A DNA stretch of 64,000 nucleotides, taken from positions 434,001-498,000 of the forward strand of contig OZ243957.1 of the NCBI GenBank assembly GCA_965214585.1, written 5' to 3'. The DNA is from JAHCHG01 sp965214585 (GTDB taxonomy: Bacteria; Acidobacteriota; Blastocatellia; Pyrinomonadales; Pyrinomonadaceae). The translations under genes and the position numbers were made by a program. Numbering within the stretch: position 1 is the first letter of the stretch; every line of letters begins with the position of its first letter. Shown here in pieces: positions 15,721 to 24,802 of the stretch. The notes below the pieces were generated by a model, which was not told the origin of the DNA, did no database searches, and was given only the letters and a program-made list of their open reading frames with translations.

Positions 15721-15760
15721 AAAAAGGCTTGTTTCCTCAGCCTGTTAAAACAGGCTGAAA
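15717..15760. repeat. Repeat family A, end fragment
   Basis: AAGAGTTAAAAAAAGGCTTG followed by the hairpin AGCCTGTTAAAACAGGCT is the inverted equivalent of the right end and flank of copy 1 (1698-1745). Only one end is present; the central arms are missing. Confidence 0.65.
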
Positions 15761-15845
15761 GAGAAATGAATATATTTTTGACTCTTGATTCATATTATTA
15801 TAATCTGTCGCCCGTTTCACGGGCTTGTTTACTCACAAATGCAAA

Positions 15846-15897
15846 AAACCCGCGCTCACGCACGGGGCTATATGCTGACACCCGCTATCGCGGGTTA
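15846..15897 (-). terminator. Terminator after rpmA
   Basis: On the minus strand AACCCGCG (15897-15890) pairs with CGCGGGTT (15856-15849), followed by a T run. Inside, further GC-rich complementarity is present. It lies about 25 nt after the rpmA stop. Confidence 0.65.
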
Positions 15898-15919
15898 AAA
15901 TAAATTTATAGATTGAAAA

Positions 15920-16195
15920 TTATGCGGTCAATTCGACGGCATCTTCGGGATAGACGCTGATGAATTTGCCTTTTTTGCCTCTTTGTTCAAATTTCACGAT
16001 TCCGTCAATTGTCGAAAAAAGCGTGTCGTCTTTGCCGATTCCGACGTTTGTGCCGGGTTTCCATTTTGTTCCGCGCTGACGTGCTAAAATATTTCCGCCG
16101 CGAACCCATTCGCCGCCGAATTTCTTAATTCCCAGTCGTTTGGATTCCGAATCGCGTCCGTTTCTCGATGATCCTACACCTTTCTTATGAGCCAT
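15920..16195 (-). CDS. rpmA: Ribosomal protein bL27
   Basis: A 91-residue L27 of the 50S subunit. It starts MAHKKGVGSSRNGRDSESK and contains KKFGGEWVRGGNILARQRGTK, the canonical family core; the flexible N-terminus reaches the peptidyl transferase centre. No Firmicutes-type N-terminal cleavage extension is present. It follows rplU by 77 nt in the same operon and is closed by a terminator. Confidence 0.97.
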   Translation of the reverse strand: MAHKKGVGSSRNGRDSESKRLGIKKFGGEWVRGGNILARQRGTKWKPGTNVGIGKDDTLFSTIDGIVKFEQRGKKGKFISVYPEDAVELTA

Positions 16196-16272
16196 AATTT
16201 GATTTGGGATTTGGGGTTTGGGATTTGGGATTTTTTAATAAATCCGAATCCTTAACCTAAAATCTTTACCTC

Positions 16273-16563
16273 CTAGATTGTGTTTATTTTGATTTCCGTG
16301 TAATTTTGGCGGTGACCTTGTTTGCGTTTATATTGTTTGCGCCGTTTCTTTTTGAAAACGATGATCTTTTCCGCGCGTCCGTGTCCGACGACGGTGGCGT
16401 TGACCGTTGCATCGCCGAATTTTGCGTCCGCGCCTTCGCCGGTGACAAGTGCTTCGAGTTCGATCTTGTCGCCCGGTTCTTTGTCAATCGTCGGCACGCG
16501 CAGTTTCTGACCTTCTTCCACCGCGAATTGTTTTCCGCCCGTTTTTATAATTGCGTAACTCAT
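16273..16563 (-). CDS. rplU: Ribosomal protein bL21
   Basis: A 96-residue L21 of the 50S subunit. MSYAIIKTGGKQFAVEEGQKL at the start and FKKKRRKQYKRKQGHRQNYTEIKI near the end are the family signatures; the basic segment binds 23S rRNA. AGGAGAG precedes the ATG. It is the first gene of rplU-rpmA, with its own promoter at 16626-16655. obgE, which often follows rpmA, is separated here by the RNA/repeat region but lies 1.5 kb away on the same strand. Confidence 0.97.
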   Translation of the reverse strand: MSYAIIKTGGKQFAVEEGQKLRVPTIDKEPGDKIELEALVTGEGADAKFGDATVNATVVGHGRAEKIIVFKKKRRKQYKRKQGHRQNYTEIKINTI

Positions 16564-16625
16564 TTTAGTTTATTCTCTCCTAAGTTTTCAGGCGGACGAT
16601 TTGCTCGGTCAGCCGAAAAGTATAG

Positions 16626-16655
16626 ATTATATGTGAAAAGCGGTTAAAAGGTCAA
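16626..16655 (-). promoter_or_regulatory. Promoter of rplU-rpmA
   Basis: On the minus strand TTGACC (16655-16650), an 18-nt spacer and TATAAT (16631-16626), about 60 nt before the rplU start. Confidence 0.65.
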
Positions 16656-16722
16656 TCGAACACGCGCATTTTATTAAATCTCAATTAATTTCAAGCTCGT
16701 ATTTCTTAATTATAAAAAAATT

Positions 16723-17889
16723 TTACTGCTCAAAAGATTCGCGCTTTTCGCGCATTCCGCCGATTTTTTCTTCGGCTTTTTCGAGCGTTTCTTCGGCTTC
16801 TTTTTTATCTTCGGCATCCGCTTCGGGTTCTTTTTGCGAATATTCAGCCGATTCTTCGTAGCTGAGAACGACAAAAATCGGAAAATGATCCGAACCGATT
16901 GATTCGAGGCGTTTTAGTTTGACGAGGCGGAAATGTTCGGAATGAAAAAGATGATCGAGCGGAAAACGTATGAACGGATATTTTGCGTTGAACGAACTGT
17001 AAAGTCCTCTGCCGATTCTTGGATCGAGCAAGCCGCTGATTTTCTGAAACAGAATCGTCGTGCGCGACCAAGCGACATCGTTTAAATCGCCCATTACGAT
17101 TGTCGGCTCGTCGAGTTCTTCGATTTCGCGCCCCGCCAAGATCAGTTCGGCATCGCGTTCGGTTGAGCGACTATTTTCCGGCGGAATCGGCGGGCGCGGA
17201 TGCAGACAGTAAAGTTTTATAACGTCGCCGGACGCGAGTTTCAGATCGGTATGAATTGACGGAATATCTTCTTCGACGAGAAATTTTATCTGCGGATCAA
17301 TCAATTCCAGACGCGAATATAAAGCCAATCCGTAAGCATTATCAAGCGGGCATTTGACGTTGTATTCGTATTCTTTTTCGAGTTCCGAAATTTCTTCGAG
17401 CCATTTTTCATCGGGTTCGGCTAACGAAAAAATATCGGGATCATACTTTTTGATAAGTTTAACGAGTTTTTCTTTTTCCTCGTTGTCTATAAAAACATTT
17501 GAAATTAAAATTTTCAGATGTTTTTCTTCGTTCAAGTTCTTCGCCGTTTCGACCTGTTTCGGATAAACGGGCGTGTATGGCAAAATGCAGTAGAATTGGT
17601 AAATCGTGCAAGTTGAAAGAAGAAATAATATAACGATTTCGTCCGTTTTGAGAGGATAGCGGAGAAACAAAAACAAAACGGCTGCCACGCCGCAGAGAAA
17701 GGCGATCTGCAAACGCGGAAAATCGCCGATGCGAACCCACCACGCATCCAGTTTTGAAAACGGCAGAATCGTTAAGGTTATCGCCAGAAAACTGAGCGCG
17801 TAGATGATTATTTTTAGAACAAACATTCTTTTTAATCTAGGAATCGGGTAATTTGCGGACGAAAATTTCGTTCTCAAATACTTTAACAC
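16723..17889 (-). CDS. Membrane-anchored endonuclease/exonuclease/phosphatase-family protein
   Basis: A 388-residue protein. Residues about 23-115 hold three hydrophobic segments (VLKIIIYALSFLAITLTIL, a second near 65, a third near 90). The EEP domain then follows: ILISNVFIDNEEK, the catalytic-site glutamate in DIFSLAEPDEKW (about 155), MGDLNDVAWSRTT (about 247) and the final SDHFPIF with the catalytic histidine (about 335). The C-terminus (about 350-388) is a charged, probably coiled tail. Members of this group hydrolyse phosphodiester bonds in lipids, nucleotides or nucleic acids; the substrate here is not deducible. The domain probably faces the periplasm, given the three membrane spans. 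Confidence 0.85.
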   Translation of the reverse strand: MLKYLRTKFSSANYPIPRLKRMFVLKIIIYALSFLAITLTILPFSKLDAWWVRIGDFPRLQIAFLCGVAAVLFLFLRYPLKTDEIVILFLLSTCTIYQFYCILPYTPVYPKQVETAKNLNEEKHLKILISNVFIDNEEKEKLVKLIKKYDPDIFSLAEPDEKWLEEISELEKEYEYNVKCPLDNAYGLALYSRLELIDPQIKFLVEEDIPSIHTDLKLASGDVIKLYCLHPRPPIPPENSRSTERDAELILAGREIEELDEPTIVMGDLNDVAWSRTTILFQKISGLLDPRIGRGLYSSFNAKYPFIRFPLDHLFHSEHFRLVKLKRLESIGSDHFPIFVVLSYEESAEYSQKEPEADAEDKKEAEETLEKAEEKIGGMREKRESFEQ

Positions 17890-17930
17890 ATCAAAATTTT
17901 CGCCGCGATTGTATTCCGAAAATTCAGAAT

Positions 17931-18069
17931 GGCGGAAACCCGACAGTTATGGAGGGTGCTGATTGAATAGAAGACTGCTAAACTTAAAAAAAAATCTGTT
18001 GAAAATGTCGGTTATTTATAAACTTTTTGACTTATAAACAGCACCCTCCATAACTGTCGGGTTTCCGCC
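17931..18069. repeat. Inverted repeat family B, copy 1
   Basis: 139 bp with perfect 31-bp terminal inverted repeats (outer sequence GGCGGAAACCCGACAGTTAT). The interior contains AAAATGTCGGTTAT and CTTATAAACAGCACC, which also occur in copy 2 at 25614. It lacks an ORF and therefore resembles a miniature mobile element or hairpin repeat. Confidence 0.9.
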
Positions 18070-18144
18070 TTGTTTATTTTTCAAACTTTTGCGCGATTAT
18101 GTGCGTCATAATCAGAACTTTACATTCTTTGTTAAAACTTTAAA

Positions 18145-19608
18145 ATGAATTTTATGAAAATGCCTTTGCTAAAACGCAGATTGATCGTGTTGAAAATATC
18201 AATCGTCGCGCTTGCCGTAGTTTTATCGTCGTTTTGTTTTCTGAGTTTTCCGGGCGAATACAAAAAGGTTTCGGCTTCGGCTTCGGGTCCGACGAATTCG
18301 CACACGAACGCGCCGGGCGAAGCAAGCTGCACGGTTTGTCATTCGCAGTTTCCGGCGAACAGCGGGGCGGGAAATATAAAAATTTCGGGTTTGCCGAAAA
18401 ATTATCTGCCGAATCAGAAAATTCCCGTAACCGTTACGGTTAATCAGGCGGACGCGGTAATTTACGGTTTTCAGTTGACGGCGATTGACGGCGCGGGAAA
18501 AAAGGTCGGTTCGTATTCGCTTCCGGCGCAGAATCCGCCGCAATTAAAAACCGTCAGCGGTTTTGTCGGCGGCAATCAGAGAGAATATGTCGAACACACG
18601 ATCAACGGAATTTTGCCGACGCAGTTCGGAACGAAATCTTGGACGTTTACTTGGAACGCGCCGGGCGTGAGAGTCGGAAAAGTGAGTTTTTACGCCGCCG
18701 GAAATGCCGCCGACAGCGACGGCGGAACGAACGGCGATTATATTTATACGACATCCGCCGGAACGCTTTCGGGAACGGCGATTGCCAATTTTGACGCTGA
18801 CTTGAAAAGCGATCTGGCTGTTTTTCGCCCGTCAAACGGCGTTTGGTATTCGCTGAATTCTCAGGACGGAAACGCTCAAGCCGTGCAGTTCGGCGCAAGC
18901 GGCGATAAAATCGCGGCGGGCGATTACGACGGCGACGGAAAAACGGATGTTGCCGTTTGGCGACCTTCGACGGGCGTTTGGTATGTGCAGAAAAGTTCGG
19001 GCGGATTCATAATCACGCAGTTCGGCGCAAACGGCGACGTTCCCGTTCCGGGCGATTATGACGCGGACGGAAAAAACGATCTGGCTGTCTGGCGACCTTC
19101 GACCGGAGTTTGGTATATTTTGCGAAGTTCCGACGGCAAATTTGACATCAGGCAGTTCGGAATCGGCACGGACAAAACGGCGCAGGGAGATTTTGACGCG
19201 GACGGGAAGACCGATCTCGCGGTTTTTCGCCCCGAAACGGGCGTTTGGTATATCTGGAAAAGCACCGATAACAATTTTATAATTACGTCCTTCGGCGCAA
19301 GCGGCGACAAGCCGACGCAGGGCGATTTTGACGGCGACGGAAAAACCGACATTGCAGTTTTTCGTCCGTCAAACGGCGTTTGGTATATTTTGCGAAGCCG
19401 CGCAGGTTTTACCGCCGTGCAGTTCGGCGTTTCAACCGATAAACCCGTTCCGGCTGATTTTGACGGCGACGGGAAAACCGACATTGGCGTTTGGCGACCT
19501 GAAAACGGTGCTTGGTATGTTTTGAAAAGTTCCGACGCATCTTTTTTCGCAGTTTCATTCGGCTCAGGCGGCGACGTTCCCGTTCAAAGCGGATATATTG
19601 CGGACTGA
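18145..19608 (+). CDS. Secreted choice-of-anchor V / FG-GAP repeat protein
   Basis: A 487-residue exported protein. Residues about 10-33 form a signal/membrane segment. A choice-of-anchor V type domain follows (about 45-205): NAPGEASCTVCHSQFP with one CxxCH motif, then FQLTAIDGAGKKVGSY. From about 208 to the end, six to seven FG-GAP/VCBS-like repeats of about 45 residues recur, each with a DxDADGKTDLAVFRP calcium-loop motif and GVWYIxxSS; these normally build a beta-propeller. Such proteins are abundant in Blastocatellia and act on or outside the cell surface. The single CxxCH is part of the anchor domain family and does not by itself prove haem binding. It is monocistronic and ends at a bidirectional terminator. 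Confidence 0.85.
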   Translation: MNFMKMPLLKRRLIVLKISIVALAVVLSSFCFLSFPGEYKKVSASASGPTNSHTNAPGEASCTVCHSQFPANSGAGNIKISGLPKNYLPNQKIPVTVTVNQADAVIYGFQLTAIDGAGKKVGSYSLPAQNPPQLKTVSGFVGGNQREYVEHTINGILPTQFGTKSWTFTWNAPGVRVGKVSFYAAGNAADSDGGTNGDYIYTTSAGTLSGTAIANFDADLKSDLAVFRPSNGVWYSLNSQDGNAQAVQFGASGDKIAAGDYDGDGKTDVAVWRPSTGVWYVQKSSGGFIITQFGANGDVPVPGDYDADGKNDLAVWRPSTGVWYILRSSDGKFDIRQFGIGTDKTAQGDFDADGKTDLAVFRPETGVWYIWKSTDNNFIITSFGASGDKPTQGDFDGDGKTDIAVFRPSNGVWYILRSRAGFTAVQFGVSTDKPVPADFDGDGKTDIGVWRPENGAWYVLKSSDASFFAVSFGSGGDVPVQSGYIAD

Positions 19609-19638
19609 CTTTTCTTTTTCCGTGTATTTGATTTTGTT

Positions 19639-19687
19639 AAAAAAGACTCGGTTTACAAATGTTGTTTGAAAACCGAGCCTTTTTTTG
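19639..19687. terminator. Bidirectional terminator
   Basis: CTCGGTTT (19647-19654) pairs with AAACCGAG (19670-19677), and the flanking A run and T run extend the stem after one mismatch. It lies between the convergent FG-GAP gene and the pilus gene cluster and serves both strands. Confidence 0.8.
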
Positions 19688-19712
19688 CTCGAAAACCGTT
19701 GTGAAATTGCTC

Positions 19713-21008
19713 TTACCCGTCGCCTTTCCCGATTGGAATCGGAGTCGGCACAGGTGTCGGCGCGGGTGTCGGCACGGGTGTCGGTGTCGGCGTTGGCGTT
19801 GGTGTTGGCGAGCCTATCGGATTCGGTGTCGGCGAAGGTGTCGGCGACGCGACGGGCGACGGCACAGGTGTCGGTGTCGGCACAGATGTCGGGGTCGGCA
19901 CGGGCGTAATTTTCGGAGTTGGTCCCGGATTGGGAAGATCGGTATTTCCTGCCGAATCCATCGGAAGCGGTGCTTCCAGAAACTGCACGTTGCGAACTCC
20001 GATTTGAGTAAGACCATCAATCTGATGCTTGATCCCGTCTTGCAGCGGATACGCCGTTTCGACGGACAGCGCGGGTTCGATCATTCTGACCAAGGACGCT
20101 TCCGACAAGGCAATCTGATCTTTCGGCTGCTGAAAAATTTCTTCTGACGAAGCGGGATTTAAAATATATCGAAATTGGAGTGTCGTCAGATGTTCGGCGA
20201 TCACGCTGTCAACAAATCCGGCATCCTGCACGCCGAACACGCGGCGAACCAGCTTTCCGTCGGCATCTGCAAAATAATGAACGATTTTCATACGTTTCAG
20301 GGTTGCCGGATTTGAATTGTTGTTTGTTCCGGTGGCAAGCGGTCCGGTTGAGCCGGTGCGATTCAAGCCGAAAGAATCGCCGTTTCCCCAGAAAATCGAG
20401 TTGGAAGACGTATCAACTGCCGTTACCGTGCCGAAAACTCCCGAACCGCCGCTTGTCACATAATAAATTTCTCCGACGCTGAAATCGCCGATGCGCGATA
20501 CGGGAATTTGTATCTTTCCGCTGCTCAGATCGCTTGAATTAGCGGGAAGATCAATCGGGATAAAGTTCGGATCGGATGAGATCATCGTTATCCGATCAGT
20601 TCTCTGACGAATTGTCGTCGGCGGATTTGCTCCTAAAACATTAACATTGGCGGGAACATCGTCATCGGATAAAATCGAACCGACGGTTATAAAACCGCTG
20701 TTTGACGGGTCTAAATCGGAAACGGGGCGCGACGACAAATAATCTTTTACAAATTTGGTCGGAAGCCAGACGTTTGCGATGCCTTTTAAGCCGTCGCCGG
20801 CAACGAGTATGTCGCGCATCAGAAATTCCTGCGAATTACGCAGATTCTGGTTGGCGGTGGTCATCTCGTAATTGGTATTGGCGGTAATAATCGAACCGCG
20901 CATCAGCGCGAAAGCCGCCGTCATTATAACAAGCGACAAAACCATTGCTATCAGAAGTTCGATCAATGAAAATCCGCTTTGATTTTTTTTGTAACTTGAA
21001 TTCATCAT
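19713..21008 (-). CDS. PilW-like minor pseudopilin with Pro-Thr tail
   Basis: A 431-residue protein with a type III signal: SGFSLIELLIAMVLSLVIMT (Gly before Phe at about residues 11-14, Glu at +5), the prepilin peptidase site and hydrophobic helix of type IV pilins. The middle (about 40-345) is a PilW-like beta-rich region. The last 85 residues are a repetitive PTPTPTPVP tail ending IPIGKGDG, unusual for a pilin and encoded by a tandem repeat prone to length change. It is the last gene of the cluster pilMNOPQ-FimT-PilV-PilX-PilW; the minor pilins prime assembly at the pilus tip. The tail could span or bind the cell wall or be glycosylated; this is inference. Confidence 0.8.
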   Translation of the reverse strand: MMNSSYKKNQSGFSLIELLIAMVLSLVIMTAAFALMRGSIITANTNYEMTTANQNLRNSQEFLMRDILVAGDGLKGIANVWLPTKFVKDYLSSRPVSDLDPSNSGFITVGSILSDDDVPANVNVLGANPPTTIRQRTDRITMISSDPNFIPIDLPANSSDLSSGKIQIPVSRIGDFSVGEIYYVTSGGSGVFGTVTAVDTSSNSIFWGNGDSFGLNRTGSTGPLATGTNNNSNPATLKRMKIVHYFADADGKLVRRVFGVQDAGFVDSVIAEHLTTLQFRYILNPASSEEIFQQPKDQIALSEASLVRMIEPALSVETAYPLQDGIKHQIDGLTQIGVRNVQFLEAPLPMDSAGNTDLPNPGPTPKITPVPTPTSVPTPTPVPSPVASPTPSPTPNPIGSPTPTPTPTPTPVPTPAPTPVPTPIPIGKGDG

Positions 21009-21032
21009 TTTTTTCGTGTGGTTTCCCGGTTA

Positions 21033-23996
21033 TTATTTTAAGCTCTGACGAAAGCCCGTTGATTGAATATATTGGAAAAACGGCGTTCCGGGCGGCAGTT
21101 TGTTCGGTGTCAGGAATGTTTCGTCAAAACTCCAGTTGCGGCGCGGCGGCAGATAAATTACGGAAGTGTCGTTTTCCCATTGCGAAAGTGCCTGCGTCGA
21201 ATGAAAAAGCGGAATAAACGAGCCGGTGTAATTCCACGAATTGGTTGTCGTGCCGTCGTTCCAGATTTCCAGAAATCTCGGATAGTTGATAATGCCGCCG
21301 CTTCGCCGAAGACCGGCGGCGTTTCTGCCCGGCGTTCCGTTTAACGCGGAAAGCGTCGTTCCGGCGATAATTCCGGCGCGGACGGAAGTTCCGCTTGATG
21401 TCGAAGACAGATTTTCGTCCGCCATTCGATAAGATTCGCCGGTCATATTTTTCGGATCGGCACTTCCTTCGGGATACATCGCGCTCAAAACGTCAAACCA
21501 CGTTTTGGAAAGCGGAAAAAAGGCATCGCAGACGATTGACGACGGAACTTGCGCTCCCGTGTAGCCGCCGTTGTTCGTTGTCGAGCCGCCCGACGGAATT
21601 CCCGTGATGCCGCTGGTGTTGTAATTGCCCCAGATATAAGCCATATTTTCCGAAGCGACGGTGATTCCTTTGGTTGAGGAAAGTTTTCCGGGCGAGCCGC
21701 TTGTGGTTAAATTCTCTCCGTCAAACAGACGAACCGAACGGCGGAAAAAGGGCGTTTCATAGCTCATCGCACTCATTACTTTAATTATTCTCTGACCGGC
21801 ATCTAAGCCGTCTAAATCCCAGAAACTGCCGGTGTCCGGCAGTTCGTTTGTGTCCTTCTGCAAAGTTCCCTTTTTGCTTTTGCCGCCTTTGCTTGCGTCC
21901 CAGCCGAAATCAATCACGTCTTCGCCGTCGTCCAATTTGCCGTTCGGTCCGTAAATATCCTCATTATCAACAGTTCCGTTCGTGCTTTTGTAAACCGTTC
22001 CGTCACTTAAATATTCGTTTTTCACATAATCGCCGCGGCGGTCTGAAACATACACAACGTAACCTTCATCGCCTTTTATATTCGTGCTGACGGCGTTCGT
22101 GCCGGACAACAGATTTGCGTCGTAAACTCCGTCTAGCCAACGCGCGAGATTATGCATATTCAGTTCCACAACGCTCGTAATTCCGCGCTGATAGTAAATC
22201 TTCTTTTCCGACATCTGACTTCGCACCCAGCCTTCGCGGACGTTATAGACGTTTATCGGAACAATCGCGTTGTAGCCGCTTGGCGAAACTTCCCTGACGT
22301 AATTTCCGCCGTCGTCGTCAATCGCGTTTTGTGCGCCGCTGATGTAACCGCGACTCGGTGAAAAATAAGAGGTTATATTTCCGAGTTCACCGTCGGCGAT
22401 AATCTGCGAATTATTCGTTAAATTAACCAGATCGAAACCGCCGCCCGAACGATCCCGGCTGCCCTGCACAGCCGCCGCCCAAAGCGGACGCTGCAAATAA
22501 ACTATGCCGTTTGGCTCGCCGACGGTTGCGCCCATACTCAAGATCGTCTGCGTGACATCAACGGTTGTGCCGTCCGGTCTGACGACTTCGATCAAAATTT
22601 TTCCCGCAACTCCCGAACCGGGCGGAGCATAATTCGTATTTACAAGCGGCGTTGTTTTCTTGATCGCCCGCACAAGTGTCGCTTTTGATGCCGTCGAACC
22701 GTCGGGATTTTTCTGCTTTATCAATGCGCCGCTGATCGTTCCCGTATCGGAAATTTGTCTGAGCGCGTTTCCGCCGTTTAGCTCTGAAGGAATAAAATTT
22801 GAAAGCGAAACGCCTTTTCCGGCGGGAATTCCGGCGGCATTATCCGCGCCGCTGCCCGCCGTTTCTTCGTCAATTAAAATTCTGATGTTTGATTTTCTGT
22901 GATAGCGCGATACCTTGAGAATTTCCGAATCCGACGGCAAAGATCGTTTGATAAGTTCCGCCGGTGAACTTCCCGCAAGTTCCAGCGGCGTTTTTAATTG
23001 GCTCGCGCCCGTCGTATTTGTCAAAACCTGTCCGCCGAAACGGTTCGATTTTCCCGAAGCCGCCGGCTTGATTGATTCGCTTTCCCAATCAGGATTCGGA
23101 ACGCCGTTCGGACTGCCGGGAAAATAGCCGCGCTCGCCTGTTTTACTGCCCGCGATGTTCGGACCGCCGACTGTGCCGTTTCCGGCTCGCATACTGCCGA
23201 ACGTGCTTTTTACATTTTTATTGTTGACCTCGACCCAGACGTTTCCCGAACCGCTGGCAGTATTCGGTTCGCCGCCGCTGGTCGCGTCGCGGATAAATTC
23301 GCCGTTCATCGAAAGACGATTGAGAAATTTTATATTTCGGAGCGCGTAGATGTTTCCGTTCGTGTGCGTTCTGCCGTTAAAGGTCATCAAAGGTCCGGGC
23401 GCAAATTCCAAATCCTCGTTGCTGTAAATGCCGAACTGGAAAAGCGGAACGAGATAATTGTTAAACTCCCGTTCTAATTTTACCTGCGTTCCCGTGTTCT
23501 GCATCGTCGCCATTGAAGAAATCTTGTATGGAATAAGGCTGGCGTAAAGTCCCGCAAAAGGACCTTCATCAATGTTTACGCGCGGATAGACGTTATTCGG
23601 CAAATTCTGCATTGCCCGCAGTTGAATCAATCGGTCTGTGTCTTCTTCGAGAGTCTGATCAAAACTGAACCCTTCGTTTTCGAGTGCTTTCGGCGGAGCT
23701 TTTTCAATATCGTCCAAATCCTTTGCCGTCGGCTGCATTTTCTTGCGGAAAAGATTGCTGAAATCGTTGGTCATCTTTTCCATTGCCGTTACCGTTGCAT
23801 AAAACGTCTGTGTTCTTTGCAGATCGCTTCCGGCAATTCGCGCTTCGGTTGAGGAAAACGCCAGCGCGGTCATTGCAACGACGGCTAAGATCACCAAAAT
23901 AATAATCGCAATCGCCAAAGCCGCGCCGCGTTCGTCGCCGAGTTTGTTTTTATCGGATAATTTTTCGCCGAAATTTTTCAATCTTTTTACAAGCAT
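21033..23996 (-). CDS. Large PilX-like pilus assembly protein
   Basis: About 987 residues from the ATG at 23996 (a GTG 51 nt upstream is an alternative start). The N-terminus has RGAALAIAIIILVILAVVAMTAL, the PilX N-terminal hydrophobic helix, followed by SSTEARIAGSDLQRTQTFYA, both typical of PilX. PilX proteins in Proteobacteria are usually under 250 residues; here a very long beta-rich, Gly/Ser/Asn-rich region follows with segments like FNGRTHTNGNIYALRNIKF (about 230), typical of the large PilX-type proteins of Acidobacteria and Deltaproteobacteria. It is probably a tip-located minor pilin or adhesin. It is followed 24 nt later by the PilW-like gene. Confidence 0.75.
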   Translation of the reverse strand: MLVKRLKNFGEKLSDKNKLGDERGAALAIAIIILVILAVVAMTALAFSSTEARIAGSDLQRTQTFYATVTAMEKMTNDFSNLFRKKMQPTAKDLDDIEKAPPKALENEGFSFDQTLEEDTDRLIQLRAMQNLPNNVYPRVNIDEGPFAGLYASLIPYKISSMATMQNTGTQVKLEREFNNYLVPLFQFGIYSNEDLEFAPGPLMTFNGRTHTNGNIYALRNIKFLNRLSMNGEFIRDATSGGEPNTASGSGNVWVEVNNKNVKSTFGSMRAGNGTVGGPNIAGSKTGERGYFPGSPNGVPNPDWESESIKPAASGKSNRFGGQVLTNTTGASQLKTPLELAGSSPAELIKRSLPSDSEILKVSRYHRKSNIRILIDEETAGSGADNAAGIPAGKGVSLSNFIPSELNGGNALRQISDTGTISGALIKQKNPDGSTASKATLVRAIKKTTPLVNTNYAPPGSGVAGKILIEVVRPDGTTVDVTQTILSMGATVGEPNGIVYLQRPLWAAAVQGSRDRSGGGFDLVNLTNNSQIIADGELGNITSYFSPSRGYISGAQNAIDDDGGNYVREVSPSGYNAIVPINVYNVREGWVRSQMSEKKIYYQRGITSVVELNMHNLARWLDGVYDANLLSGTNAVSTNIKGDEGYVVYVSDRRGDYVKNEYLSDGTVYKSTNGTVDNEDIYGPNGKLDDGEDVIDFGWDASKGGKSKKGTLQKDTNELPDTGSFWDLDGLDAGQRIIKVMSAMSYETPFFRRSVRLFDGENLTTSGSPGKLSSTKGITVASENMAYIWGNYNTSGITGIPSGGSTTNNGGYTGAQVPSSIVCDAFFPLSKTWFDVLSAMYPEGSADPKNMTGESYRMADENLSSTSSGTSVRAGIIAGTTLSALNGTPGRNAAGLRRSGGIINYPRFLEIWNDGTTTNSWNYTGSFIPLFHSTQALSQWENDTSVIYLPPRRNWSFDETFLTPNKLPPGTPFFQYIQSTGFRQSLK

Positions 23997-24208
23997 TTTT
24001 TTCACACTCTTTTTCAAATCACATTTACTCTTATTACTAAGCGGCACACTATTTGTCCGATTAATTTTAAGAAGATTACCCGCTGAACTTGCGGAAATCT
24101 CGCGGAAATATTATAAATTCCCTTTTTTTCCGCGCTCTTCCGCGAATTTAGCGGGCATAAATTTCTTATTTTTCAAATCAAACAATTCTCAGACCTCTTA
24201 GTAATGAT

Positions 24209-24802
24209 TTACTCCGTAACGCGCAATTCGTCATTTAAGTAGCAAACTCCGCGAATTTCGCCCGTTTTTCCGCCGCTTCCGATGTATCGAACTCGTATTT
24301 CGATTTTCTTTATGGTTTCGTCCAAATCCGTAATGGTAATTTTTCTAAGATAGCCGCCGCGAATCAGCGAGGTATCGTCAAAATCATCCGCCGTTCCGAA
24401 TTTTCCGTCGTTGCCCGGATTACGCAGATCGTCCGGCGTTCCGTTTACGCCGTCGGGTCCCGGATTCAGCGAGATGGTTACAAAATCTTTTGAAAAACCC
24501 GCAAAATTTACATCCGCGCCGGTGTTGTCAACTTTTCCGTCGTTGGCAATTTGCTTGAAATCGAGCCGTCTGGCGTTTCTCAAAGTTTCAATCTCCTCGA
24601 TTGAGGCGATGACGACGGATTTCGCGCTTGTTACGTTGCGGCTGACCGAACTGTATTCGAGCGCGTAACTGATGGCGGCGGCTGTTCCCAGTAATCCGAT
24701 GGTCAGAACGAAAATCGCCGCGACCACCTCGATCAAGGAAAAGCCGGCATCTTTTTTGTCCGAGTTTCCCGTAAATTTTGTTTGGCTTATTTTATTCAAC
24801 AT
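24209..24802 (-). CDS. PilV-like pseudopilin
   Basis: A 197-residue minor pilin with KDAGFSLIEVVAAIFVLTIG (Gly-Phe cleavage site at about 20, Glu +5) and the AISYALEYSS continuation typical of PilV. The rest is a small beta-rich domain with a variable loop DLRNPGNDGKFGTADDFDD that looks like a calcium-binding Asp-rich segment. Its start overlaps the end of the upstream FimT-like gene by 11 nt. The ribosome binding region is inside that gene, so the two are coupled. Confidence 0.85.
   Translation of the reverse strand: MLNKISQTKFTGNSDKKDAGFSLIEVVAAIFVLTIGLLGTAAAISYALEYSSVSRNVTSAKSVVIASIEEIETLRNARRLDFKQIANDGKVDNTGADVNFAGFSKDFVTISLNPGPDGVNGTPDDLRNPGNDGKFGTADDFDDTSLIRGGYLRKITITDLDETIKKIEIRVRYIGSGGKTGEIRGVCYLNDELRVTE

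Noticed and set aside
18145..19608. Cytochrome c
   Set aside because: Only one CxxCH in an anchor-type domain and no other haem ligand pattern; FG-GAP repeats dominate the protein.
19659..20147. Plus-strand Arg/Cys-rich frame opposite the PilW-like gene
   Set aside because: An antisense product of the Pro-Thr minisatellite, overlapping a well-supported pilin gene.
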